Shown piece by piece: positions 7,243 through 17,260 of a stretch of DNA of 45,658 nt (position 1 is its first letter; each line of letters begins with the position of its first letter). Position numbers and translations under genes: made by a program. The notes below the pieces were generated by a model, which was not told where the DNA came from, did no database searches, and saw nothing but the letters and a program-made list of their open reading frames with translations. This stretch comes from SAR324 cluster bacterium SAR324-CTD7B (GTDB taxonomy: Bacteria; SAR324; NAC60-12): the NCBI GenBank assembly GCA_002082305.1, contig LSNO01000085.1:1-45658 (forward strand), given 5' to 3'.

Positions 7243-8361
7243 TTAGCTGACCCTGAAAGATGGGTGCCATCCTGTAAACTGCCGTTCCAAAAAAGCCAGC
7301 AAGGCATAGAACAACGACCCGGACAATGCTGCCACCGCAATGGATGCCCATACGACGTCAACATTCATTCGACCAATTTCGGTGGAAATACGAAACCCCA
7401 TTCCGACAATCGGTGTACCGAAGAACTCCGCCACTATGGCACCAATAAGCGCCAAAGTAGAGTTGATCTTCAATGCGTTAAAAATAAAAGGCAGTGCGTT
7501 CGGAAGACGTACCTTAAGAAGCATCTGCCAGTAGTCTGCTGCATAAGAGTGCATTAAGTCAAGCTCCATTCGATCCGTGGACTTTAATCCTGTAAGAGTA
7601 TTCACCAGCATCGGGAAAAAGGTCATCATAACCACAACCGCTGCCTTGGACTGCCAGTCAAACCCAAACCACATAACCATGATTGGAGCTACCCCAACGA
7701 TGGGCAGAGCACTCGCCAGATTCCCCAGTGGAAGCAGGCCCCGCTGTAAAAAAGGAACTTTATCAACCAAAACGGCAACCACAATTCCGGAGACACAACC
7801 CATGAAAAAACCGGCTAGCACTGCTTTCAAAAATGTTTGCTGAAAATCAGCCCAGAGCATTTCCAGTGAGTTTGCAAAAGCAACTCCGATCAAGGACGGT
7901 GCCGGCAGCAAAACCTGTGGTACCTCGAAACCTATCGTCAACATTTCCCACAAATAAAGCAGCATCCCTCCAAATAATAATGGAACAAGTAAATTGATGA
8001 CAATTCCAGTTTTTTTATTGAGTTGGGTTTCCACCCTCGACCAGAATCCCATTACCTCCCACATCAGACCCGCCAGCGTCACAACATACAGCCAAATGCC
8101 CCAGGAAGTTGTACCCGATTCTGCAGAATGTACACTGTTTAAGGTTGCCATACATCCGGATGCAACCACGAGAGTTATCACAATTTTACCCGGCATCAGC
8201 ACGGTTACCCCTTTGCGAAAAAGAGCTGCTGCAGCTCCGATCAGTGGCATCAGGGCAAACAGAAAAGTGTTAACTCCAAACGACATCCAGTCCCTGGAAA
8301 ACAGAAACTGGATTGGAAAACAGATTATAAATAACCAGTAGAAAATTCCGGAAATTTTCAT
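7243..8361 (-). CDS. ABC transporter permease 2 with extra N-terminal membrane domain
   Basis: The C-terminal part, from about residue 140, is a BPD_transp_1 permease domain including the EAA-type loop LMHSYAADYWQMLLKVRLPNALP that contacts the ATPase. The first 120 or so residues hold several additional hydrophobic segments not present in a normal permease of about 260 residues. The true start is taken as ATG 8361, whose ATGA overlaps the stop of permease 1 (8358-8360), giving 372 residues. It probably forms a heterodimer with permease 1. It lies between permease 1 and the binding-protein gene. Confidence 0.83.
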   Translation of the reverse strand: MKISGIFYWLFIICFPIQFLFSRDWMSFGVNTFLFALMPLIGAAAALFRKGVTVLMPGKIVITLVVASGCMATLNSVHSAESGTTSWGIWLYVVTLAGLMWEVMGFWSRVETQLNKKTGIVINLLVPLLFGGMLLYLWEMLTIGFEVPQVLLPAPSLIGVAFANSLEMLWADFQQTFLKAVLAGFFMGCVSGIVVAVLVDKVPFLQRGLLPLGNLASALPIVGVAPIMVMWFGFDWQSKAAVVVMMTFFPMLVNTLTGLKSTDRMELDLMHSYAADYWQMLLKVRLPNALPFIFNALKINSTLALIGAIVAEFFGTPIVGMGFRISTEIGRMNVDVVWASIAVAALSGSLFYALLAFLERQFTGWHPSFRVS

Positions 8362-9236
8362 GCCTGTACACCCATTCTTTTTTGAACCCTGTTTTCCATG
8401 ACTGTCATCAGATAAACAAATGATCCAGCAATAATCGAGGCGACAAACAGTGCACTCCAAATTTGTACTGTCTGTCCATAATATGAACCTGTCAATAAAC
8501 GGGCACCTAAACCGGCCCTTGCTCCAGCCGGTAATTCTCCCACTATCGCTCCTACCAAACTGATGGCTATAGAAACCTTGAAACTTGCAAACAGAAAAGG
8601 AGTCGAGGTGGGCCAGCGTAATTTATAAAATGTTTGAGATTTAGATGCATTGTAAGTTTTCATCAAATCCAGATGCATTGGATCCGGTGAGCGCAGACCC
8701 TTGACCATACCGATTGCAATTGGGAAAAAACAGAGGTATGCAGAAATGATTGCTTTAGGTAAAAGACCTGTTACACCAATGGCTCCCAAGACAACTATAA
8801 CCATCGGTGCAATTGCCAAAATCGGTATTGTCTGTGAGGCAATTATCCAGGGTAAAACACTTTTGTTGAGTGTTGATACGTGCACAATTCCTACTGCCAG
8901 CAAAATACCTAAAACTGCACCCATTGCAAAACCAACCAGGGTTGACGAAATTGTCACCCATCCATGATAAACCAGGCTGCGCTTGGAACTTATTTTGTAA
9001 CCAAAAATCGACTTCTTCATGTCGAGCATAATCTGGTGCGGTGCCGGCATAACCGGACGTTTCATCGCCCAGGAATCTTCAACAAGTTTGGAAAAATTCC
9101 ACTCAATTTTTTTTCGATCATATTTATCTATCAAAACATCTGAATTGAGATAAACTGCTGCTCCATACCAAATGACAGTGGTGAAGGCAAGCACGGCTGC
9201 AATCGAAAAAAAAGATGAGGTACGAAGCCAATTCAT
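8358..9236 (-). CDS. ABC transporter permease 1
   Basis: A 292-residue inner membrane protein with one N-terminal membrane helix, then the BPD_transp_1 core. The ATPase-contacting loop is LMKTYNASKSQTFYKLRWP, and GMVKGLRSPDP precedes it, as in SsuC/TauC/ThiX-type permeases. It starts 10 bases after the ATPase gene stop and its own stop overlaps permease 2 by four bases, so the importer genes are translated as a block. Length is normal. The substrate is inferred from the operon to be a pyrimidine or derivative. Confidence 0.87.
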   Translation of the reverse strand: MNWLRTSSFFSIAAVLAFTTVIWYGAAVYLNSDVLIDKYDRKKIEWNFSKLVEDSWAMKRPVMPAPHQIMLDMKKSIFGYKISSKRSLVYHGWVTISSTLVGFAMGAVLGILLAVGIVHVSTLNKSVLPWIIASQTIPILAIAPMVIVVLGAIGVTGLLPKAIISAYLCFFPIAIGMVKGLRSPDPMHLDLMKTYNASKSQTFYKLRWPTSTPFLFASFKVSIAISLVGAIVGELPAGARAGLGARLLTGSYYGQTVQIWSALFVASIIAGSFVYLMTVMENRVQKRMGVQA

Positions 9237-9245
9237 AACATCTGG

Positions 9246-10030
9246 TCAATCATAACTATGACCTGCCCGCAAACCTTCCCGGATGCGGTGCGACAGTGCA
9301 AGGAATTCCGGAGTGTCCCGCATATCTAAAGTTCGTTTTTCTGGAAGGGTGCTTTCGATTATGTCGATGATTTTTCCGGGACGCGGTGACATAACCACAA
9401 TTTTTGTTGAAAGGTATGCTGCTTCAGGAATTGAGTGAGTAACAAAGACTACAGTTTTGTGGGTTTCTTCCCAAAGTCGGTGAAAATGTTCGTTTAATTG
9501 GTCACGGACAATTTCATCGAGAGCACCGAACGGTTCGTCCATCAACATCAAATCAGGATTAAATGTAAGGGCACGGGCGATAGAAACGCGTTGCTGCATG
9601 CCTCCGGAAAGTTGCCAGGGGAACTTTTTTTCAAAACCGGAAAGATCGACCATTTCCAAAACTTCTTTGGAACGTCGGGCCTGTTCCGTTTTGTCGATGC
9701 CCATTATTTCCAAAGGCAGTTTAAGGTTGCCTTCAACAGTGCGCCATGGGTAAAGAGCAGGTGCCTGAAAAACATAACCGTATGCACGCTGCAAGCGGGC
9801 CTCTTCCGGAGTCATCTCATTCACCTGGATGTCGCCTCCGGTAGGTTTTTCCAGGTCTGCAATCAAACGTAACAGCGTCGTTTTTCCACAACCGGAAGGC
9901 CCAATCAGTGAAATAAAATCGCCTTTATTAATTTCCAAATCAATTTCAGAAAGAGCGTGGACCGGGCCGTCTGAAGTCTGGAAAACCAAGTCAACTTTAC
10001 GAGCCTCTACAACCCGGACACTTTCTTTCA

Positions 10031-10031
<1 letters not shown>
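9246..10031 (-). CDS. ABC transporter ATP-binding protein
   Basis: A complete 261-residue nucleotide-binding subunit of the SsuB/TauB type. Walker A is GPSGCGKTT at 44-52, the Q-loop is in YVFQAPALYPWRTV, the signature LSGGMQQ is at 141-147, Walker B with the catalytic Glu is LMLMDEP at 161-167, and the H-loop is VFVTHSIPEA. The start codon overlaps the hydA stop by one base (TAATG on the coding strand), showing tight coupling with the catabolic genes. It should energise the importer formed with the two permeases. Confidence 0.92.
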
Positions 10032-11485
<1,454 letters not shown>

Positions 11486-11514
11486 TTATATTTAGTTTTT
11501 CATATTCTACAGAT

Positions 11515-12789
11515 TTAATTCTCTTCCACCCTCATCGGATTATTCGGATGGGTTGTCCAGTTCTGATATTCAGTTCCTGAATCAACTCGTTCCATGGTGA
11601 TGCAGTCCGGTACAGGACAGGCAAACATACAGAGATTGCAACCAACACATTCTTCGTCAATGACCTCAAATCGTCGATCACCATTTGCTTTTATTATACG
11701 AATGGCCTGGTGCGCAGCATCCTCACATGAAATATGACATAATCCACAATGGATGCAAGTCGATTCGTCAATGCGGGCTTTGATGTCGTATTTCAGGTTC
11801 AGAAATTGCCACTCAGTCACATTTGGAACAGCAATGCCCCTGAAATCCTCCAACGTCGCATAGCCCTTTTCGTCCATCCAGTTATTCAGTCCGTCAATCA
11901 TGTCATCCACTATTTTAAAACCATAGTGCATGACTGCAGTACAAACCTGCACACCGGCAGCTCCCATTGCGATAAATTCGGCGGCATCACGCCAGTTTGA
12001 TATTCCTCCGATGGCTGAGATTGGTAAATTTTTCGTTTCCGGAGCTTTGGCAATTTCTGTCACCATGTGCAAAGCTATCGGTTTGACTGCCGGTCCGCAA
12101 TATCCGCCGTGAGAGCCTTTTCCGTCAATAGTCGGTTCGGGAGCCATCAAATCCAGATCAACGGAAACAATAGAATTGACAGTGTTGATTAAAGCTACTC
12201 CATCACCTCCTCCGGCTTTTGCCGCGTTTGCCGCATGGCAGATATCCGCCACATTCGGTGTCAGCTTGACCAGGCACGGTAAGTCTGTACACTCCTTAAC
12301 CCAGCGGGTGACCATTTCAATGTACTCCGGAACCTGGCCGACAGCAGAACCCATTCCCCGTTCAGACATTCCGTGTGGGCATCCAAAATTCAGTTCCACT
12401 CCGTCACATCCGGTGTCCTCTATTTTATTAATGATGAACTGCCAGTCTTTTTCAGTGCATGGTACCATCAGTGAAACAACAACCGCTCGATCAGGCCAGT
12501 CTTTTTTGACTTGCTTGATGTCCTTAAGATTGTCTTCAAGCGGACGGTCAGTAATCAATTCAACGTTGTTAAATCCCATCATGCGTTGACCATTATAGTG
12601 CACTGCACCATAACGTGAACTGACATTAACGATGGGAGGATCAATTCCCAAAGTTTTCCAAACCACTCCGCCCCATCCCGCACGAAAAGCACGTTCAACA
12701 TTGTACAATTTGTCTGCGGGTGGAGCGGAGGCTACCCAAAATGGATTTGGGGCCGTGATACCGGCAACATTGCAACTTAAATCAGCCAT
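11515..12789 (-). CDS. preA: NAD(P)-dependent dihydropyrimidine dehydrogenase, catalytic subunit
   Basis: This 424-residue protein has an N-terminal FMN barrel of the dihydroorotate dehydrogenase family and a C-terminal ferredoxin domain with two [4Fe-4S] motifs (CIHCGLCHISCED and CVGCNLCMFACPVPD). Substrate- and FMN-side stretches include ELNFGCPHGMSERGMG, LVKLTPNV, LINTVNSI and PISAIGGI. With PreT it reduces uracil or thymine to the dihydro form in the cytoplasm. Where the mammalian enzyme has its catalytic Cys in GMGLACGQ, this protein reads GMGSAVGQ, so the general acid may be the nearby Ser; from memory other bacterial enzymes look similar. Confidence 0.93.
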   Translation of the reverse strand: MADLSCNVAGITAPNPFWVASAPPADKLYNVERAFRAGWGGVVWKTLGIDPPIVNVSSRYGAVHYNGQRMMGFNNVELITDRPLEDNLKDIKQVKKDWPDRAVVVSLMVPCTEKDWQFIINKIEDTGCDGVELNFGCPHGMSERGMGSAVGQVPEYIEMVTRWVKECTDLPCLVKLTPNVADICHAANAAKAGGGDGVALINTVNSIVSVDLDLMAPEPTIDGKGSHGGYCGPAVKPIALHMVTEIAKAPETKNLPISAIGGISNWRDAAEFIAMGAAGVQVCTAVMHYGFKIVDDMIDGLNNWMDEKGYATLEDFRGIAVPNVTEWQFLNLKYDIKARIDESTCIHCGLCHISCEDAAHQAIRIIKANGDRRFEVIDEECVGCNLCMFACPVPDCITMERVDSGTEYQNWTTHPNNPMRVEEN

Positions 12790-12820
12790 GATTGTTTTTT
12801 GATTATTGATTTCAGATTGA

Positions 12821-14158
12821 TTATTTTAATCTTCTATGAATAGAGAGTGCGGCCTGCTTGCCGTCTTCAACGGATTGTACAGTTAAATCCTCTCCGGAAT
12901 CCACACAATCTCCTCCGGCCCAGACGCCTGGTAGAGACGTTTCAAATTCCAGGTTGACGGTTATTTTTCCACCTTCAATTGCAGGCATTTCCGAACCAGA
13001 AAAAACAGAGTCTTCCAATAACTGACCGATAGCCTTAAAAACAACATCAGCTTCCATATAACGTAACTCTCCTGTTCCTCTTAGTTTCCCTTCCGGATTC
13101 AGTTCCGTGCACTCAAACTCAATCCCGGTAACATGTCCATTTTCTGACCGCAAACATTTTGGAGCAACCCAATGTTTTACACGGACTCCGTTGGTTTGCG
13201 CGAATTCCTGTTCTTTCCAGGTGGCACTCATTTGTTCTGGACCGCGCCGATAGGTCAAGGTGACATCTTCAGCACCAAGTTTTTTTGACTGAACCGCAAT
13301 GTCAATAGCCGTATTTCCGCCACCTATAACAACAATACGCCTTCCAACGGACAGTTCTTTCAGGCTTTCAGATTGTCGCAACTCTGAAATAGTTTCCACT
13401 GCATCGTATACACCTTTGGGTTCTTCACCTTCCAATCCAAGTGAATTTACATCTCCCAAACCGACACTCAGAAAAACCGCATCGTATTCTTTTCTAAGAT
13501 CATCGAGAATTACTTCTTGACCTAACTTTTGATTAGTTCTGGTTTCAATACCTCCGATTTGCAAAATAAAATCAACTTCACGCTGCGCAAAGTCGTTGAC
13601 AGTTTTATAGGCCGCAATTCCGTATTCATTTAGGCCGCTTAATTTTTCGCGGGCCTCAAAGACCACAACCTCATGCCCTGAGACTGCTAGTTGATGTGCA
13701 CAGGAAAGTCCTGCCGGACCGCCGCCGACAACCGCGATTCTTTTACCGGTCGGTTCACCTCTTTCAAAAAATGTTTCACCACTCTCAAAAAACCAATCTG
13801 TAGCATAGCGCTGCAATTCTCCTATCCGTACCGGTTGGTGCTCCTGTGCTTCCCGGACACATGCCCCTTGACACAGAATTTCTGTCGGACAAACACGGGC
13901 ACACATTCCGCCCATAATGTTTTGTGAAAGAATGTCTTTTGCAGATCCTTTAAGGTTGCCGGTAGAAATTTTGCGGATAAAATTTGGTATGTCGATAGCG
14001 GTGGGACACGCATCAATACATGGTGCGTCATAACAAAAATAACAGCGGTTTGCCTCAACAATCGCATTCCCCGAATTCAAAGGTGGATGAGAATCGGAAA
14101 AATTTTCGGAAAGCTGTTCCTGCGATAAGCGTCCGGCCTGAACGTCGATAGTGGTCAT
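12821..14158 (-). CDS. preT: NAD(P)-dependent dihydropyrimidine dehydrogenase, electron-transfer subunit
   Basis: A GltD-like flavoprotein that passes electrons from NAD(P)H to PreA. An N-terminal iron-sulfur region carries CYFCYDAPCIDACP and GGMCARVCPTEILCQGAC. The FAD site is GGGPAGLSCA and the NAD(P)H site GGGNTAIDIAV. A C-terminal GGDC motif completes the flavin domain. The open frame extends to a TTG at 14218 next to the pydC stop, but ATG 14158 (MTTIDVQAGRL) gives 445 residues and a family-like N-terminus and is preferred. It is followed 31 bases later by preA. Confidence 0.9.
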   Translation of the reverse strand: MTTIDVQAGRLSQEQLSENFSDSHPPLNSGNAIVEANRCYFCYDAPCIDACPTAIDIPNFIRKISTGNLKGSAKDILSQNIMGGMCARVCPTEILCQGACVREAQEHQPVRIGELQRYATDWFFESGETFFERGEPTGKRIAVVGGGPAGLSCAHQLAVSGHEVVVFEAREKLSGLNEYGIAAYKTVNDFAQREVDFILQIGGIETRTNQKLGQEVILDDLRKEYDAVFLSVGLGDVNSLGLEGEEPKGVYDAVETISELRQSESLKELSVGRRIVVIGGGNTAIDIAVQSKKLGAEDVTLTYRRGPEQMSATWKEQEFAQTNGVRVKHWVAPKCLRSENGHVTGIEFECTELNPEGKLRGTGELRYMEADVVFKAIGQLLEDSVFSGSEMPAIEGGKITVNLEFETSLPGVWAGGDCVDSGEDLTVQSVEDGKQAALSIHRRLK

Positions 14159-14218
14159 GGTTTTTTTCAGCGTTTTCGGCGGTAATCTTTGAACAAATAA
14201 CACCACCAGTTGAAACAA

Positions 14219-15082
14219 TTATTGCAGTACAGTTAAATCTCCATAAAGCTCCGGACGACGGTCACGGAAGAATTGCCAGAGGTTGCGTATTTCTCTGACT
14301 GCATCCATATCCATGTCATGAATCAGCAAACCATCAGTCTTATCATCCAACTGTGCTTCAATTTTACCTCGTGGATTTACTATGTAGCTTGAGCCATAAA
14401 ACGTACCAATATTCCAGGGTTCTTCGGTACCAATTCGATTGATAGCACCAATGTAGCAGCCATTAGCTGCAGCTGAGGCCGGTTGTTCCAGTTCCCATAA
14501 ATATTGAGATAGTCCTGCAACCGTGGCGGAAGGATTAACAATATACTCTGCACCGTTCAAAGCCAGAGCCCGCCAACCTTCCGGGAAATGCCTGTCGTAA
14601 CAAATATACACTCCAAGTTTACAGTAAGCAGTTTCAAAAACAGGATAGCCTAAATTTCCAGGTTTGAAGAAAAATTTCTCATAAAAACCTGCAACCTGTG
14701 GAATATGTGATTTGCGGTACTTACCAAGATATTTGCCGTCTGCATCTATTACTGCTGCAGTGTTATAATACACACCTGTCATTTCCTCTTCATAGATGGG
14801 AACGACAATCACCATGTTGTACTTTTTTGCATATTCCTGCATAAGTTTCGTAGTTGGTCCTTCTGGTATTTTTTCAACAGCTGCATACCATTTTGTATCC
14901 TGGCTGGGACAAAAATATGGTTGTGTAAAGACCTCCTGCATGCAGAGCACCTGAACCCCTTTTTCTCCTGCCTCCTCAATATAAGGGATATGTGCTTCAA
15001 TCATTATTTTGGTAATTTCTCCTGGAGCCATGGATGTATCCCCTTTGAGGGCCATTTGAATCAACCCGCTGCGAACTTTCAT
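14219..15082 (-). CDS. pydC: Beta-ureidopropionase (N-carbamoyl-beta-alanine amidohydrolase), nitrilase superfamily
   Basis: The first gene of the pyrimidine operon. Its 287 residues form a nitrilase-superfamily amidase with the Glu-Lys-Cys triad at Glu50 (CMQEVF), Lys124 (YRKSHIP) and Cys161 (YICYDRHFPEGW). HFPEGWR and GQ/GFYEKFFFKPG-like loops are as in beta-ureidopropionases, which release beta-alanine, CO2 and ammonia from the ring-opened pyrimidine. AAGGAG precedes ATG 15082. The promoter at 15186-15214 drives it. Position beside preT, preA and hydA supports this role over other carbamoylases. Confidence 0.92.
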   Translation of the reverse strand: MKVRSGLIQMALKGDTSMAPGEITKIMIEAHIPYIEEAGEKGVQVLCMQEVFTQPYFCPSQDTKWYAAVEKIPEGPTTKLMQEYAKKYNMVIVVPIYEEEMTGVYYNTAAVIDADGKYLGKYRKSHIPQVAGFYEKFFFKPGNLGYPVFETAYCKLGVYICYDRHFPEGWRALALNGAEYIVNPSATVAGLSQYLWELEQPASAAANGCYIGAINRIGTEEPWNIGTFYGSSYIVNPRGKIEAQLDDKTDGLLIHDMDMDAVREIRNLWQFFRDRRPELYGDLTVLQ

Positions 15083-15185
15083 TTTTTTTCTCCTTGCAAC
15101 TATCGAATGTGGAAGCTAACCCTGCAGGACGACATTCATCTTCCTGAGCTTTGCTGTAATGGAATTTGTTTCTTAAAGACTGAAA

Positions 15186-15214
15186 ATTATATAAGTTGAT
15201 ACAAGGCTCGTCAA
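15186..15214 (-). promoter_or_regulatory. Promoter of the pyrimidine catabolism operon
   Basis: Read on the minus strand, TTGACG (15214-15209) and a perfect TATAAT (15191-15186) are separated by exactly 17 bases. Transcription would start near 15179 and run about 95 bases to the pydC ATG. No regulator gene adjoins the operon. Confidence 0.75.
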
Positions 15215-15350
15215 GTCTTTTTCATGTTTTAAACTCCAAATCAGTCTAAAATACTTTCCGAGTTTTTTTATTTTTACTTGTCAACAATTAATTGATGTGT
15301 TAGTTTTTTAAGTATTATCACAGCCATTAAACGAATGATTCTGCAAAAAA

Positions 15351-16256
15351 ATGAATGAAAAAACTATTGTAGCCAACGTTTATCCATCTCTCAATTTCAG
15401 TAAGATCAGAGATTATATTACCTTAACAAAACCGAGGTTACTGTCCAGCGTACTGTTCAGCACAGTACTGGGTTATATTCTTCCAGTGGACAGTTCAGCT
15501 GGTGTCTTGCCGCTGCTATATCTTCTGTTAGGTACTGCTATGATTGGCGCAGGTGCAAATACACTTAATCAATGGCAGGAACAAATTCCTGACTCGAAGA
15601 TGAGAAGGACAAAGAATCGTCCTTTACCGACGGGAAAACTAAGTGGGAATGAAGCTTTGGCTTTTGGCATTATTATTTCGGTCGCGGGTTTCACTACATT
15701 ATGGCTTAGTCTAAACATACTTACTGCTGCTCTTGGATTGCTGACCCTCTTTTCTTACATTCTGATCTATACACCTCTAAAACAGAAATCAGTCAGTAAC
15801 ACCTGGTTTGGAGGAATAACTGGCGCATTACCTCCGGTGATGGGCTGGACGGCGGCTAGAGGTACGTTGGACTGGGAAGTCCTGCCAATTTTTGCCCTGC
15901 TTTATTTTTGGCAGCTTCCACATTTTTTTGCAATTGCCTGGATGTATCGTGATGACTACCGCAGAGGCGGTTTCAAAATGCTTTCACTTGAGGATCCAAC
16001 AGGTAAAAAAACCAGTGTTCAAATGCTGTTCTACGGCGGTTTGCTTTTTATTTCCAGCATTGCTATTTTTATTATCGGCCAGTTAAGTCTTGTTTATCTG
16101 GTAAGTGCAGTTATACTGGGGCTGGGATTTTTAGCAGTAATTTCTTTATTTTTTCGGAAAAGCAGTAATGAGAATGCACGTAAAGTTTTTCTTGCGTCCA
16201 TTATTTACTTGCCGGTCTTGAGCAGTATTATTATTCTGGATAGGATTATTTATTAA
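15351..16256 (+). CDS. ctaB: Protohaem IX farnesyltransferase (haem O synthase)
   Basis: A 301-residue UbiA-family membrane prenyltransferase with about nine membrane helices. The first Asp-rich region is seen as NTLNQWQEQIPDSKMRRTKNRPLPTG and the second as WMYRDDYRRGGFKML. It farnesylates haem B to haem O, which CtaA (22464-23456) then oxidises to haem A for the oxidase encoded just downstream. The start ATG 15351 has no evident ribosome-binding site. The opposite-facing pyrimidine operon begins about 270 bases upstream. Confidence 0.93.
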   Translation: MNEKTIVANVYPSLNFSKIRDYITLTKPRLLSSVLFSTVLGYILPVDSSAGVLPLLYLLLGTAMIGAGANTLNQWQEQIPDSKMRRTKNRPLPTGKLSGNEALAFGIIISVAGFTTLWLSLNILTAALGLLTLFSYILIYTPLKQKSVSNTWFGGITGALPPVMGWTAARGTLDWEVLPIFALLYFWQLPHFFAIAWMYRDDYRRGGFKMLSLEDPTGKKTSVQMLFYGGLLFISSIAIFIIGQLSLVYLVSAVILGLGFLAVISLFFRKSSNENARKVFLASIIYLPVLSSIIILDRIIY

Positions 16257-16273
16257 TTTGTTAAGGAGGATTT

Positions 16274-16381
16274 ATGGAGAAAAATGATTCGGATGCATGG
16301 GCACCAAGGGTATTTTATTTGATTTTCAGTGGATGTGTATTGTTTATGCTGGCTGCCTACATTTTTGCGTTTAATTCCTGA
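16274..16381 (+). CDS. 35-residue single-helix membrane protein in the cytochrome oxidase operon
   Basis: A perfect AAGGAGG ends four bases before ATG 16274, the strongest ribosome-binding site in this operon. The product starts MEKNDSDAWAPRVFYL and is followed by one membrane helix (IFSGCVLFMLAAYIFAF) ending in NS. It lies between ctaB and coxB on the same strand, 17 bases after ctaB. Its size, single helix and place suggest a small accessory or assembly subunit of the oxidase, comparable in kind to known tiny oxidase subunits, but I see no homology to a named one. It is short enough to be missed by standard gene callers. Confidence 0.7.
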   Translation: MEKNDSDAWAPRVFYLIFSGCVLFMLAAYIFAFNS

Positions 16382-16459
16382 TAACCTTTAAAATTGCTGA
16401 ACTAATTCTATGAGTTTTTTTGCTGAAAAGCGGTTAACGATGTTTTAGAGAAAACTTAG

Positions 16460-17239
16460 ATGATTGAATATTTTATACTCAGCGCGTCCTCATTTTCAGG
16501 GGATATAGACAACCTCTTTCTTGTGATTACTTTGATCATTGGATTTTGGTTTATTCTTGTATTTGGCGCACTTGTTTATTTCACACTCAAATTTCGCAGG
16601 AAAGACGGTGTAAAGGCCGAGTACATAACCGGCGAGAAGCACAGTGAAACAAAATGGACGCATTATCCTCACTATGCAGTGATAGCTATGGATGTGGTCA
16701 TAATTGCCGCTAATATCATAGTTTGGGTAAACATAAAACAGACTCTTCCTCCTAAAGACAACCTTATCAGGGTCATCGGGCAGCAATGGAGCTGGTCCTT
16801 TGTTGATGCAGGCCCGGATGGGGTCTTGGATACTGCTGATGATATTACTACAGTTAATGATCTGCATGTAAAAGTGGATGAAACATATCACTTTGAATTA
16901 CAGGCACGGGACGTGATTCATAATTTTTCAGTTCCGGTTTTTCGTTTGAGACAGGATGCATTGCCTGGAAGAACAATCAAAGGCTGGTTTAAGCCGACAA
17001 ATACCGGTTCTTTTGATATACAATGCGCTGAAATGTGTGGATATGGCCATGGAATTATGGGTGGTGCAATCACAGTACATACGAAGGAAAGCTACGACGA
17101 AACCATTGTACAGATAAAGAACGGTACATATGAAAGTCACTATCAGAAACGAATGGGAACAAAAACGCCCTTACCATCTAATACCTCGCATACTGAAGGT
17201 CATAATTCCTTCGCTGTGCTGTTAGCAAGTATATTTTAG
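16460..17239 (+). CDS. coxB: Cytochrome c oxidase subunit II
   Basis: The 259-residue protein has two N-terminal membrane helices (about 20-45 and 72-94) and a periplasmic cupredoxin domain. CuA ligands are the His in DVIHNFSVP and Cys, Cys, His, Met in CAEMCGYGHGIMGG. The aromatic electron-entry region is GQQWSWSF. A loop GPDGVLDTADDITTVNDLH follows, a GxDGxxxTADD-type insertion with possible Ca-binding character, reminiscent of deltaproteobacterial subunits. There is no fused cytochrome c domain. ctaB and the microprotein precede it and coxA follows by 21 bases. Confidence 0.93.
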   Translation: MIEYFILSASSFSGDIDNLFLVITLIIGFWFILVFGALVYFTLKFRRKDGVKAEYITGEKHSETKWTHYPHYAVIAMDVVIIAANIIVWVNIKQTLPPKDNLIRVIGQQWSWSFVDAGPDGVLDTADDITTVNDLHVKVDETYHFELQARDVIHNFSVPVFRLRQDALPGRTIKGWFKPTNTGSFDIQCAEMCGYGHGIMGGAITVHTKESYDETIVQIKNGTYESHYQKRMGTKTPLPSNTSHTEGHNSFAVLLASIF

Positions 17240-17260
17240 TTTATTTTAGTAAAGGACACA

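Noticed and set aside
7225-8341. Several plus-strand open frames over the permease genes
   Set aside because: They lie antisense to clearly coding permease genes and show no membrane pattern or family motif of their own.
16410-16448. 12-codon frame between the microprotein and coxB
   Set aside because: It is too short and has no strong ribosome-binding site. A leader peptide cannot be excluded but nothing supports it.
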